Positions 1 through 8,783 of a DNA stretch of 64,000 nt are shown piece after piece (positions within the stretch are counted from its first letter, which is position 1; every line of letters begins with the position of its first letter). A model generated the notes under the pieces. The model was not told where the DNA came from. It worked only from the letters and a program-made list of their open reading frames with translations, and did not search any database. The stretch lies in contig NZ_OZ240249.1 of assembly GCF_965198245.1 (NCBI RefSeq), positions 2,418,001-2,482,000 of the forward strand, written 5' to 3'. The DNA comes from Poriferisodalis sp965198245 (GTDB taxonomy: Bacteria; Actinomycetota; Acidimicrobiia; Acidimicrobiales; Poriferisodalaceae). Position numbers and translations under genes: made by a program.

Positions 1-75
1 GACCCAGCAGGCCTAGGAGCCAGCAGGCCTAGGAGCCAGCAAGCCTAGGAGCCAGCAGGCCTAGGAGCCAGCAGC
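1..75. repeat. 16-bp tandem repeat anchored on the ileS stop codon
   Basis: A 16-bp unit (cctaggagccagcagg, one variant base) starts at 12, 28, 44 and 60. The ileS stop codon (TAG on the minus strand, 61-63) lies in the last copy, so the array is a serial duplication of the final Gly-Ser-stop codons into the 3' flank. Each copy carries another TAG. The array probably continues leftward out of the window. Confidence 0.9.
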
Positions 76-3000
76 CTCTGCAAATACAGCGAGCTCAATC
101 TCGGGCGCGTCCCCGCCGCCGAGCCAGTCGATCTCTTCAGCGAGGACCGCAGCTGTCACCAAGAGCTCGTGACGACGAATGTCGTCCAAGTTCGGTGGAG
201 TCCAGCGGATCTTCAGGCTGATCCGGTCGGTGACATCGAGACCCGCTTCCTTGCGCGTTTGCTGAATATTGCGAATCAGATCGCGCGCGGCGCCCTCGGC
301 TTCGAGTTCGGGTGTGACCGCGGTGTCAAGCACGACGACGAGCTGCTGAGCGTCGAGCACTGAGGCTGTGGCGGGGTCGGCGGGTTGCAGGCTCAACTGG
401 AACTCGCCCTCGCGCAGCTGGTGCCCGCCTGCAACAACGGTGCCATCCGGTTCGGAACGCCAATCACCCGAACGAGCAGCGGCGAATACCTCTTGTGCTG
501 CGCCGCCCAGTCGGGGCCCGAGCGCGGATCCCTCAGGACGCAACACGAGCGTCGCCACCGCGCCTAACTGGTCGCTCAGCACAACTTCTGCGACGTTGAT
601 TTCTTCTGCCAGCAAGAAAGCGAACGGTTCAAGCTGCTCGGCCCCCGCTCCGGCCACCGTGACGCGCCGCAACGGCAACCGCACTCGCAAGCCTGCGTCC
701 TCGCGTACCCGCAACGCAGCGGAGGCAGCAGCGCGCACAGCGTCCATGCGCTCGACCAGCTCTGGGTCCCGCGGCAGCGCCACCGGATCCGGCCAGTCGC
801 TCAGATGAACGCTGTCGCCGCCGGTCAGCCCACCGTAGATCTCCTCGGTGATCATCGGCAGCAGCGGGGCTGCCATGGCTGAGAAAATGCGCAGCACCGT
901 GTACAGGGTGTCGAAGGCGTCAAGATCGCCGGTCGATCGGCCGGCGCCTACAGGTGAACCAATGGCGGCTTCGCCCCAGAATCGACCACGGCTGCGGCGG
1001 ATGTACCAGTTGTTGAGGGCATCGATGAACGCCTGTAACTCGGCGGCCGCGCCAGGGAGGTCGTACGCGTCGAAGCTGGCCGTGACCGACTCCAGCGTGG
1101 CCCTCGTCTTGGCCAGCAGGTAGCGATCCAGCACGTTGTCCGAATCGACACGGAACTGCGCCTCGTAGCCGTCCGCGTTCGCATACAGCGTGAAGAACGC
1201 GTACGCGTTCCAAATCGGGATCAGTACTTGGCGGGCGACCTCATCGATGCCGGCGTCTGAAATACGCGTGTCACCGCCCCGGACGATATTTGTCGCCATC
1301 AAGTACCAACGCAGGGCGTCTGAGCCCTGATTGGCAAAGATGTCGGTGGGCTCGGTGTAGTTCCGCAACCGCTTGGACAGCTTGTTGCCGTCAGCCGCCA
1401 GCAAGATCCCATGGCAGATCACGTTCTGGAACGCTGGCTGGGAGAACAGCGCTCCCGCCAGGACATGGAGCGTGTAGAACCAGCCGCGCGTCTGATTGAT
1501 GTACTCCACGATGAAGTCGGCTGGAAAGTTCTTCTCGAACCATTCAGAGTTCTCGAACGGGTAGTGCACCGCCGCGAAAGGCATCGAACCCGACTCGAAC
1601 CAGCAGTCGAGAACCTCAGGCACCCGCCGCATCATCGAGCGGCCTGTGGGGTCGTCGGGATTGGGTCGCGTCAGCTCATCGATGAAGGGCCGATGCAGGT
1701 CGGTCGGACGCACGTCGAAATCAGCCCCCAGCTCGTCGAGGCTGCCGTAGACGTCAATACGGGGGTATTCGGGATCGTCGCTGACCCAGATCGGGATGGG
1801 CGAGCCCCAGAATCGGTTGCGGCTGATCGACCAGTCGCGAGCGCCCGCCAGCCAGTGGCCGAACCGGCCGTCGCGAACGTGGTCGGGCACCCAGTTGATC
1901 TGCTGGTTGGTCTGCGCCAAGCGATCCGAGATCGCCGTGACCTTGATGTACCACGAACTGATGGCCTTGTAGATGATCGGCGTGTCGGTGCGCCAGCAGT
2001 GCGGGTAGTTGTGTTCGTAGCTGTCGTGTCGCAGCACCCGGTCGCGACTCTTCAGCTCCGTGATGATCTGCGGATTCGCCTCGAAGACGTTCAGGGTCGC
2101 CCACGGCGACACTGGCTCGGTGAAGCAACCGCGATCATCCACCGGGACGGCATCGCCGATCTCTATGCCGTTGGCTTCGCAGATGATCTGATCGTCCTCG
2201 CCGAAGCCTGGCGCCAAGTGAACAACGCCGGTGCCCTCTGAAGTGTCCACGAAGTCGCCGCTGAGCACCCGGAAGGCTTCGCTGCGATGGTCGAAGAACT
2301 CGAACATCGGCGCATAGCGACGCCCCGCCAGCTCAGCGCCGCTCAGCGTTCCGACGACCGTGAACGGCTCAAGGTCTGCGGCATAGTGCTCGAGACAGTC
2401 AGATGCCAGCACGTAACGACCAGAACCGAGCGCCGGAGACTCCACAACGGCATAGGCAAGGTCCCCGCCGACGGCGATCGCCAGATTGGAAGGCAGGGTC
2501 CATGGCGTCGTCGTCCACGCCAGCAGCCGAAGGGGCCCGGCTGTGTCGCTTGCGCCCGCTGTGTGGCTTGCGCCCGCTGTGTCGCTTGCGCCGGCTGCGC
2601 CAGCCGTGTCATCGGCGTCGTCAAGCTCGAACCAGACCGTGATGGCGGGATCCTGGCGTGGCCTTGTGGCGTCGTCGAGCCGGATCTCGAAATTGGACAG
2701 TGGGGTCTCGGCGCCCCACGAGTACGGCATGACCCGGAATGCCTGGTAGACGAGGCCCTGATCCCAGAGTCGCTTGAACGCCCACATGACCGATTCCATG
2801 TAGGGCAGATCCATCGTCTTGTAGTCGTTGTCGAAGTCCACCCACCGGGCCTGTCGCGTGATGGTCTTGCGCCATTCGGCGGTGTACCGCAGCACCGAGT
2901 CGCGGCACTGGGCATTGAAGCGCTCGATGCCGAATTCGGTGATGGCGGCCCGCCCGCTCACGCCGAGTTCACGTTCGGTCTCCATCTCGGCGGGCAGCCC

Positions 3001-3285
3001 ATGGCAGTCCCAGCCGAATCGCCGGTTGACACGGTGGCCGCGCATCGTCTGGTAACGGGGGATTACATCCTTGACGTAGCCGGTCAGCAGGTGACCGTGG
3101 TGGGGCAGACCGTTCGCAAAAGGAGGTCCGTCGTAGAAGACGAACTCGGCGTCCGCGGGGCGGTTGGAGATCGACGCCTCGAAGGTTCCCTCGTCCTGCC
3201 AGCGCGCAAGGATTCTCTCCTCGATTCGAGGGAAATCAGCTTGGGCAGATACACGTGGGTACAAGGTGTCGGTCGGCTCTCGCAT
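61..3285 (-). CDS. ileS: isoleucyl-tRNA synthetase
   Basis: Class I aminoacyl-tRNA synthetase that charges tRNA-Ile in the cytoplasm. The HIGH signature is the variant PHHGH at about residues 62-66, followed by LLTGYVKD. The KMSKS loop is KLSKR near residue 636. The CP1 editing region carries the TTTPWTLPSN motif, and the C-terminal anticodon-binding half is complete. The length of about 1,074 aa and the PHxGH form resemble the eukaryote-like (type 2) IleRS group. ATG 3285 lies 8 nt after an AGGAGG ribosome binding site; an adjacent in-frame GTG at 3288 is possible. An 18-bp repeat inserts three GASDTA-like units just before the editing motif. The gene is followed by a stop-anchored repeat. 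Confidence 0.96.
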   Translation of the reverse strand: MREPTDTLYPRVSAQADFPRIEERILARWQDEGTFEASISNRPADAEFVFYDGPPFANGLPHHGHLLTGYVKDVIPRYQTMRGHRVNRRFGWDCHGLPAEMETERELGVSGRAAITEFGIERFNAQCRDSVLRYTAEWRKTITRQARWVDFDNDYKTMDLPYMESVMWAFKRLWDQGLVYQAFRVMPYSWGAETPLSNFEIRLDDATRPRQDPAITVWFELDDADDTAGAAGASDTAGASHTAGASDTAGPLRLLAWTTTPWTLPSNLAIAVGGDLAYAVVESPALGSGRYVLASDCLEHYAADLEPFTVVGTLSGAELAGRRYAPMFEFFDHRSEAFRVLSGDFVDTSEGTGVVHLAPGFGEDDQIICEANGIEIGDAVPVDDRGCFTEPVSPWATLNVFEANPQIITELKSRDRVLRHDSYEHNYPHCWRTDTPIIYKAISSWYIKVTAISDRLAQTNQQINWVPDHVRDGRFGHWLAGARDWSISRNRFWGSPIPIWVSDDPEYPRIDVYGSLDELGADFDVRPTDLHRPFIDELTRPNPDDPTGRSMMRRVPEVLDCWFESGSMPFAAVHYPFENSEWFEKNFPADFIVEYINQTRGWFYTLHVLAGALFSQPAFQNVICHGILLAADGNKLSKRLRNYTEPTDIFANQGSDALRWYLMATNIVRGGDTRISDAGIDEVARQVLIPIWNAYAFFTLYANADGYEAQFRVDSDNVLDRYLLAKTRATLESVTASFDAYDLPGAAAELQAFIDALNNWYIRRSRGRFWGEAAIGSPVGAGRSTGDLDAFDTLYTVLRIFSAMAAPLLPMITEEIYGGLTGGDSVHLSDWPDPVALPRDPELVERMDAVRAAASAALRVREDAGLRVRLPLRRVTVAGAGAEQLEPFAFLLAEEINVAEVVLSDQLGAVATLVLRPEGSALGPRLGGAAQEVFAAARSGDWRSEPDGTVVAGGHQLREGEFQLSLQPADPATASVLDAQQLVVVLDTAVTPELEAEGAARDLIRNIQQTRKEAGLDVTDRISLKIRWTPPNLDDIRRHELLVTAAVLAEEIDWLGGGDAPEIELAVFAEAAGS
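2540..2594. repeat. in-frame 18-bp tandem repeat inside ileS
   Basis: Three 18-bp copies encode consecutive Gly-Ala-Ser-Asp/His-Thr-Ala units at about residues 231-250 of IleRS, immediately before the conserved TTTPWTLPSN motif of the editing domain. The period is a multiple of three, so the frame is kept. It reads as a surface-loop expansion. Confidence 0.8.
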
Positions 3286-3451
3286 CACCAGGGCCTCCTG
3301 CAGGCTGTGTCATCGTCCCAGCGATGGTGCGGGCTGGCCCACGAGATGGTGAGGGTACCCCTGGGACACGGAAATCGACGGAACCCATATCCGCCACCCG
3401 CTCCGAGGAGTGGAGACCTAGACTGCCGCTTCGCTGAGCAGGGGAGGGGCC

Positions 3452-4030
3452 ATGGCTACTGCGAAGAAGGCTGCTGCCCGCAAGACTGCCGCGAAGAAGG
3501 CTCCGGCACCCAAGAATGCCGCGAACCCTTCCGGCGCCAATGCTGCTGCAAAGAAGACCGACGCCCGCAAGACCGACGCCCGCAAGACCGACGCCGCCTC
3601 AAAGACGGCTGCGAAGAAGACCGCACCACACCGCAAACCGGCGAAGCCGCGCTTTGGCGAAGTGTTCCTGGAGAAGCAACGCCAGGCGCTGTTGGCAGAG
3701 CGTCGCCGCTACACCGCGCACGCGGAGCGATACGAAGCCGAAGCCGAGCAGCTTGTCAACGAGCGCGAGCCCGGTGATGTGCAATTCGACGAGGAGTCCG
3801 GCGAAGGAGATTCCATCGCCGTCGAGCGCGATCGGGCACTGCAGATCTCTGCTCGAGAACGCGAGGAAATCGCCGAGATTGATGCTGCGCTCGCGCGTAT
3901 CGAAGACGGCACGTACGGCATCTGCATCGTGTCGGGAAAGCCGATCCCCAAGGAACGCTTAGAGGCCATCCCGCACGCATCAATGCGTGTGGAGGTCAAG
4001 AGCAGCGGTCCGGCGTGGCGGCGGCCCTAG
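3452..4030 (+). CDS. DksA/TraR-like protein with Lys/Ala-rich N-terminal tail
   Basis: The 192-aa product has two parts. Residues 1-65 are an Ala/Lys-rich basic tail (KKAAARK, KTDARKTDARKTDA) resembling actinobacterial histone-like tails and built partly from a 15-bp repeat. Residues 66-190 form a coiled-coil DksA/TraR-type body ending in YGICIVSGKPIPKERLEAIP. In zinc-binding DksA this region has a CxxC pair and a second CxxC pair; here only one Cys remains, so the zinc finger is degenerate. Family members bind the RNA polymerase secondary channel, but the basic tail suggests nucleic-acid contact as well. ATG follows a strong AGGGGAGGGG site. The 3' end overlaps lspA by 16 nt. The function is inferred. 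Confidence 0.8.
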   Translation: MATAKKAAARKTAAKKAPAPKNAANPSGANAAAKKTDARKTDARKTDAASKTAAKKTAPHRKPAKPRFGEVFLEKQRQALLAERRRYTAHAERYEAEAEQLVNEREPGDVQFDEESGEGDSIAVERDRALQISAREREEIAEIDAALARIEDGTYGICIVSGKPIPKERLEAIPHASMRVEVKSSGPAWRRP

Positions 4031-4563
4031 CTGGGCCCCAGGTGTTCGCGAACCGGCCGGCTGCCTCACGAGATCGCTTGGCGCGCAATTTCAAGGTCGC
4101 GATCTCCTCGCTCGTCGTTCTCTGTATTGACCAGATCACGAAAGCCTGGGCCGTCGTTGCACTCGACGATCGGATCATCGATCTGGTGTGGACGCTGCGC
4201 CTGCGACTCGTCCACAACACCGGCTTCGCCTTCTCGGCAGGGAGCGGTCTCGGTCCCGTACCGGCGCTGGCCGCCATCGTGATCATCGGCGTGCTGTGGT
4301 CGTCACGTCGGCGCGTCCGAGCAGGATGGGCTGCGAGCGGTCTCGGAGGGATCATTGGCGGGGCACTGGGCAATCTCACCGACCGCTTGTTTCGCGGGGC
4401 GGGCTGGGGTCGGGGTGCAGTCGTGGATTTTGTCGATCTTGGGTGGTGGCCGATCTTCAACCTGGCGGACGCCTCGATCACCGTCGGGCTCGTCATCGTG
4501 CTGTTCCACCTGTATCGCACTGAGAGGCGTTCCCTCCGAACCCCGGAGGGGGCGCCTGAGTGA
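4015..4563 (+). CDS. lspA: lipoprotein signal peptidase (signal peptidase II)
   Basis: Membrane aspartyl protease that removes signal peptides from diacylated prolipoproteins. The 182-aa sequence has several hydrophobic segments. Both catalytic Asp motifs are present: GNLTDRL near residue 119 and FNLADASI near residue 148, with VDFVD before the second. The GTG start overlaps the end of the upstream DksA-like gene and the stop overlaps the rluD start (GTGA), so the three genes look translationally coupled. A short basic N-terminal extension precedes the first membrane helix. The lipoprotein nuclease at 21.2-22.7 kb would be a substrate. Confidence 0.94.
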   Translation: MAAALAGPQVFANRPAASRDRLARNFKVAISSLVVLCIDQITKAWAVVALDDRIIDLVWTLRLRLVHNTGFAFSAGSGLGPVPALAAIVIIGVLWSSRRRVRAGWAASGLGGIIGGALGNLTDRLFRGAGWGRGAVVDFVDLGWWPIFNLADASITVGLVIVLFHLYRTERRSLRTPEGAPE

Positions 4564-5510
4564 ACGAGCGACGCCGCAGGTTCGAGATCCCCGCCTCCCT
4601 GGCAGGGGAACGCCTCGACCGGGCGCTGTCGCTGCTGACAGGACGGTCACGGTCCGAGACGGCGAAGATGGTGGCCGACGGCTGTGTCCTGATCGACGGC
4701 GAGGTGTCACCTGTCGGTTCGAGGCGACTCTCGCCTGACGAAGTGGTCGAGGTGTTGCCAGATCGGGCTCCCGATGCCGTTCAAGAGCGGGAGCCTGAGA
4801 TCGTCCCGTTCGATGTCCTGCATGTCGATGCCGATGTCGTGGTCGTGAACAAGCCCTCCGGCGTGGTCACCCATCCAGGCACCGGCCATTCCAGCGGAAC
4901 GCTCGCTGACGCGCTCGTCGCGCGGTTCCCCGACATGGCCGAAGTCGGTCAACCTGACAGGCCGGGCATCGTGCACCGGCTGGACCGGGGGACGAGCGGG
5001 GCTCTGGTGTGCGCCCGCAGCCCACTGGCATACGAAGGCCTTATCGAACAGCTCTCGCGGCGAGAGGTTCGCCGGATCTACGCAGCCCTGGCACGCGGAC
5101 ACCCGCCCTCGCCCAGGGGCACCATCGATGCCCGCATCGGCCGAGATCCTCACAACCGCACGTTGATGGCGGTGATGGCCACCGGACGCGAGGCTCGCAC
5201 GCACTACAGCAGCGTTGAGCTCTTCACGCACCCCGTCGAGGCATCCCTGCTTCGCTGCCAGCTCTCCACGGGTCGGACGCATCAGATCCGGGTGCATCTG
5301 GCCAGTATCGGGTTGCCCCTGCTCGGGGACCTCGCCTACGGCGTGCCCGATCCCTTCGGCATCAGCCGTCCGCTGTTGCATGCATCGCAGCTGACGTTCC
5401 AGCACCCCACCTCGGGTGCCGAGATGAGCGTTGCCGCTCCGATGCCCGCAGACTTCGTCGAAGCACTGCGAGAGTTCGGTTCGGACCCGTCGGCATTCTC
5501 GATGAACTGA
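4560..5510 (+). CDS. rluD: RluA/RluD-family 23S rRNA pseudouridine synthase
   Basis: Converts uridine to pseudouridine in rRNA. An N-terminal S4 RNA-binding domain (residues 10-75, LDRALSLLTGRSRS) is followed by the catalytic domain with the signature HRLDRGTSG, whose Asp is the nucleophile, and the conserved RTHQIRVHLASIGLPLLGD stretch. The 316-aa length is normal. It begins with a GTG that overlaps the lspA TGA. The lspA-rluD order is common in bacteria and supports both calls. The exact target site (RluD versus another RluA paralogue) is assigned by context only. Confidence 0.93.
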   Translation: MNERRRRFEIPASLAGERLDRALSLLTGRSRSETAKMVADGCVLIDGEVSPVGSRRLSPDEVVEVLPDRAPDAVQEREPEIVPFDVLHVDADVVVVNKPSGVVTHPGTGHSSGTLADALVARFPDMAEVGQPDRPGIVHRLDRGTSGALVCARSPLAYEGLIEQLSRREVRRIYAALARGHPPSPRGTIDARIGRDPHNRTLMAVMATGREARTHYSSVELFTHPVEASLLRCQLSTGRTHQIRVHLASIGLPLLGDLAYGVPDPFGISRPLLHASQLTFQHPTSGAEMSVAAPMPADFVEALREFGSDPSAFSMN

Positions 5511-5532
5511 GCCGGTGAATTGAGCCGGCGAA

Positions 5533-5675
5533 CTCAGTGCCTCAGCGGAGAGGCGGCGATGCCCGGCAGCCCCGACGGCCTGGACTTTGCGCAGAAATGC
5601 CGCCACAGACGGCAAAATTGCGCAAAGAAGGCGTGACAGCAACTTTCCGAGACGTCACCTCTCCGCGCGGCCTCT
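5533..5675 (+). repeat. interspersed intergenic element, copy A
   Basis: About 120-140 bp between the convergent rluD and Rrf2 genes. The core hairpin (5586-5626) has 17-nt arms beginning TTTGCGCA and ending TGCGCAAA around a CCACAGA loop. Outer ends carry a short inverted repeat (GCGGAGAGG and CCTCTCCGC). Closely similar copies lie at 28.6, 30.1 and 46.4 kb. It may act as a bidirectional terminator or be a non-autonomous MITE/REP element; no ORF is inside. Confidence 0.85.
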
Positions 5676-5681
5676 AACTCG

Positions 5682-6134
5682 CTACGGCGTCTCGAAGGCG
5701 ATTCCGGGCCACGGCGCGCGGCCGCGGGCCACCTCTGCCACAGCAGCGAGGCTGTAGGAATCGAGTTCGGCACGCATGCGATGCCCGACTGAGTCCCAGA
5801 TCGCGAGCAGCACGCATTGCCCCTCGTGGTCACAGGCACCGTCCTGATGGGGCTGGCCGAAATCGCCGAGGGCAATCGGGCCGTCGACGGCCCGAACGAT
5901 CATCCCGATCGTGATCTCGGAAGGGTCGCGTGCCATCACGTACCCACCCCCGACACCGCGCTTGGAGCGGACCAACCCGGCCCCCTTGAGCGCCAGCAAG
6001 ATCTGTTCTAGATACGGCTGGGGCAGACCGGTGCGCTCCGCGATGTCGCGCACAGAGGTCGGCCTGCCGTTGTCGTTGAGGACCAGGGACAGCAACGCGC
6101 GGCTTGCGTAGTCTCCCCGCGTCGAGACTGCCAC
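5682..6134 (-). CDS. Rrf2-family transcriptional regulator
   Basis: The 150-aa winged-helix protein has an N-terminal DNA-binding domain (residues 1-75; TRGDYASRALL, TSVRDIAERTGLPQPYLEQI, GGYVMARDP), typical of the IscR/NsrR/RsrR group. Two cysteines spaced C-x5-C (ACDHEGQC, about residue 100) fall where iron-sulfur members place cluster ligands. A third clear cysteine is not seen, so cluster binding is uncertain. The start is GTG 6134, just upstream of the divergent phosphodiesterase gene. The regulon cannot be told from this window. Confidence 0.88.
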   Translation of the reverse strand: MAVSTRGDYASRALLSLVLNDNGRPTSVRDIAERTGLPQPYLEQILLALKGAGLVRSKRGVGGGYVMARDPSEITIGMIVRAVDGPIALGDFGQPHQDGACDHEGQCVLLAIWDSVGHRMRAELDSYSLAAVAEVARGRAPWPGIAFETP

Positions 6135-6181
6135 GCTGGCAGCGTAGCCCCGCCTCCACGGGTGCTCGTAGGGTCAGCGCT

Positions 6182-7315
6182 ATGGACAGTGCCCTCGGCA
6201 GCGCCGTCGACAGCGAGCCGCTGGTACTCGAGCGTGTCCTGCCCGCTTATGGCGGTCGATGCATCACTGCGGTAGTTCCAGGGATCCTCGCTGGCGTAGA
6301 AACGGAACTCATCGGCGATCCCGTCGCTTCCGCTCCCACCGTGGTCATGCTGGTGGTCGACGGTCTTGGATGGCATCAGTTGCGCCGCAACAGATCACTG
6401 GCCCCGGTGCTCGCAGCAGCAAGCGACCGCACGCCACCCATCACCACCGTTGCGCCGAGTACGACTGCGACGGCCCTGACATCTCTCACAACCGGTGCTG
6501 CGCCGAGTGAACACGGCCTTGTCGGGTATCGGGTGCCAACGCCGCTGGGACTGCTGAATGCTCTTCGCTGGCGCGCCGGCGGCACCGACGTACGCGCTGC
6601 GCTGCCAGCCGACGAACTGCAACCCGTCGTGCCCTTTTGCGGTCAGCCGGCGGCGGTGGTGACGCGGGCGGAGTTTCGCCACAGTGGATTCACCATGGCT
6701 CACCTGCGGGGCGGCGCGTTCTGGGGCTGGCGCGACGCGAACGACATTGCCGAATGCGTCTTGAGCGCAGTTGCCGCGGGGTTTCGGCTGGTGTTCGCGT
6801 ACTACGACACCCTCGACAAGGTCGCTCACGAATTCGGACTGGGCGACCACTATCGAGCTGCACTCGCTGAGGTGGAACGCCTCGCCGTTGAATTGCGTAC
6901 CGGACTGCCTGGCGACACTCCGCTCATCGTCACGGCCGACCACGGCTTCGTCGAAGTGCTCGAACCGCTCGTCATGATCGACCCTGAGGTGACCGAACTC
7001 ACCACCGGCTGGTCGGGTGAGGCCAGGATGCTGTGGCTGCACGCTCGCCCAGGTGCGGAACCCCAACTCGCTGGTGCGTGTGAGCGATACGCCGCCCTCG
7101 CAGAGATCGCTCCCGTGAGCCAGGTGCTAGACGAACGTTGGCTGGGCAACCATGTCTCGAAGGCGGCCAGGGGCCGTCTCGGCGATGTCGCGCTCGTTCC
7201 CCGAGGCCTGCAGGCCTTCACCATGCCCGATGAAGACCAGCCGCATCATGGCCTGATCGGCCGGCACGGAGGCTTGACCTCAGAAGAAATGATGGTGCCC
7301 TTCGCACAGCTGTAG
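6182..7315 (+). CDS. alkaline phosphatase/nucleotide pyrophosphatase-type phosphodiesterase
   Basis: The 377-aa protein belongs to the type I phosphodiesterase/nucleotide pyrophosphatase fold. Visible metal-site motifs in order are VVDGLGW (first Asp), PSTTATALTSLTTG (nucleophilic Thr), YYDTLDKVAHEFG (Asp and His), TADHGF (Asp-His) and HGGLT (final His). No signal peptide is evident, so it is probably cytoplasmic. The substrate is unknown. ATG 6182 is chosen because upstream in-frame sequence overlaps the Rrf2 5' region and shows no conservation. It is divergent from the Rrf2 gene with about 47 bp between starts. Confidence 0.85.
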   Translation: MDSALGSAVDSEPLVLERVLPAYGGRCITAVVPGILAGVETELIGDPVASAPTVVMLVVDGLGWHQLRRNRSLAPVLAAASDRTPPITTVAPSTTATALTSLTTGAAPSEHGLVGYRVPTPLGLLNALRWRAGGTDVRAALPADELQPVVPFCGQPAAVVTRAEFRHSGFTMAHLRGGAFWGWRDANDIAECVLSAVAAGFRLVFAYYDTLDKVAHEFGLGDHYRAALAEVERLAVELRTGLPGDTPLIVTADHGFVEVLEPLVMIDPEVTELTTGWSGEARMLWLHARPGAEPQLAGACERYAALAEIAPVSQVLDERWLGNHVSKAARGRLGDVALVPRGLQAFTMPDEDQPHHGLIGRHGGLTSEEMMVPFAQL

Positions 7316-7427
7316 CCAGGCTCACAAGCGGCTGCCGATTGGCTGTGATGCGACGTGTGCCCAGTGTCTACGGGGCTTTCTTAAGGCTTCGCCGACGGGG
7401 ATCGCGCCCTCGCCAGATAGCATTTTG

Positions 7428-7925
7428 ATGGTGGTCGGCGATTCGGTTCAGGACCCAGAACAAGGTGAACTGCTGAATAGCGGACCGCTCACGGAAGATA
7501 ACGCCGACGATGAGCCCTTCGTTCCTGAACCGGCGAAGCTCATGCGTATCGGCGCCATGATTCGCAAGCTGCTCGAAGAAGTCCGCCATGCGGAACTCGA
7601 CGAAGCAGGTCGCGACCGCATGCGCGACGTGTACCACTTGTCCGTCGAGGAGCTGGCAACGGCGCTGTCCGAACCGCTCGCTGACGAGCTGAACCGGATT
7701 GCGCTGCCATTCGACGAGGAAATCCCCTCTGGCCCTGAGCTTCGTATCGCTCAGGCCCAACTCGTGGGATGGCTCGAGGGATTGTTCCACGGCATCCAGG
7801 CAGCAGTGTCGGCGCAGCAGATGATGGCTGAGCGGCAACTGCGCAGCATGCGTGGCAATGCCCTCGAGGCCGGCGGCCAGCCCAGTCCAGCGAGGACAGC
7901 AGAGCGTGGCGGTGTCTATCTGTGA
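7428..7925 (+). CDS. bpa: bacterial proteasome activator (Bpa/PafE family)
   Basis: The 165-aa protein matches the ATP-independent ring activator of the actinobacterial 20S proteasome. Conserved stretches include AKLMRIGAMIRKLLEEVR, LRIAQAQLVGWLEGLFHGIQ and a helical bundle between them. The C-terminus ends GGVYL, matching the GQYL-type penultimate-Tyr tail that docks into proteasome alpha-ring pockets. It implies that the genome encodes a 20S core particle, which is not in this window. ATG 7428 is used; a TTG directly before it is also open. Confidence 0.92.
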   Translation: MVVGDSVQDPEQGELLNSGPLTEDNADDEPFVPEPAKLMRIGAMIRKLLEEVRHAELDEAGRDRMRDVYHLSVEELATALSEPLADELNRIALPFDEEIPSGPELRIAQAQLVGWLEGLFHGIQAAVSAQQMMAERQLRSMRGNALEAGGQPSPARTAERGGVYL

Positions 7926-8072
7926 TCGGGGCGAGATCGGTCGGCGGCAGTCGTTGCATGCCTGGCATCGCTGTGACAGAGGGCGCTTCCGCGCACTGAG
8001 CTAGCACTGAAGGATTTGTCTGGCCGGCCATTGGGGTTCGGTCAGCGAGCACCGCAGGGAGCGAGAACCAAA

Positions 8073-8738
8073 ATGGCGCTCGAAGTAGAGACAAGGGACT
8101 GCACGGCACTCAGCGATGCCGAGATCTCCGAGATGGCCGAGTTGGTAACGGGTGAGAACGTTCACTTCGACGTCGGACATCTCTCCAAGCAACGGGATGC
8201 CTGGGTGCTCATCACCCACGTGCGAGACGGCACCAAGCTCGCCGCATACGGCTATTGCACCCTCGAGCGCGTCGGCGGCGATCCCACCGTGCTGATGGGT
8301 GCTGGTGCAACACGGCGCTCGGCCCGTCGTGACAGCGCACTGCGTGCGATGGTGACCGATCAACTTCGCCGCGCCGTGTTGGCGTTCCCCGACGAGGACG
8401 TGCTGGTGGCCTGCCAGATGGCCGACGCAGCTGCCTTCACGGCGTTCAAGCCGCTCGATCGGGTGGTGCCACGTCCCGGCTACGGGCCTAACGGCGAGGA
8501 CCGCGCCTGGGGGCGGCGACTCGCAAAGCGATTCGAGGTTCAGGGCGAGTACAAGGCTCGAGAGTTCAAGGTCTATGGCGACGGTGGGCCCTCGTTCGTG
8601 CTGAACCACACCGCACCACGGCCCGAGAAGGTCGATCCGGCGTTGATCGCACTGTTTGACGGCTTCGACACAGCAAATGGTGATGCGCTGATCGCTTTCG
8701 GCTGGGCCACCCGGGAAGACCTCGCGAAGCTGCTGTAG
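8073..8738 (+). CDS. conserved protein of unknown function
   Basis: A 221-aa soluble protein I do not recognise. It has an alpha/beta appearance (HFDVGHLSKQRDAWVLITHVRDG; AAYGYCTLERVGGDPTVLMG) that loosely recalls a GNAT acyltransferase, but no acetyl-CoA loop of the QxxGxG/A type is visible. No signal peptide or membrane segment is seen. ATG 8073 is preferred over an upstream TTG because an AGGGAG sequence lies about 12 nt upstream. It is followed after 45 nt by a nitroreductase gene on the same strand, so the two may be co-transcribed. Confidence 0.75.
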   Translation: MALEVETRDCTALSDAEISEMAELVTGENVHFDVGHLSKQRDAWVLITHVRDGTKLAAYGYCTLERVGGDPTVLMGAGATRRSARRDSALRAMVTDQLRRAVLAFPDEDVLVACQMADAAAFTAFKPLDRVVPRPGYGPNGEDRAWGRRLAKRFEVQGEYKAREFKVYGDGGPSFVLNHTAPRPEKVDPALIALFDGFDTANGDALIAFGWATREDLAKLL

Positions 8739-8783
8739 CGCTCCCGGCCCATTGGGTCCCGGACGGGCTGAGCACCTGATCCT

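Noticed and set aside
1411..3777. Plus-strand ORFs of 276 and 496 aa across ileS
   Set aside because: They are antisense to the strongly conserved IleRS coding frame and show no family features.
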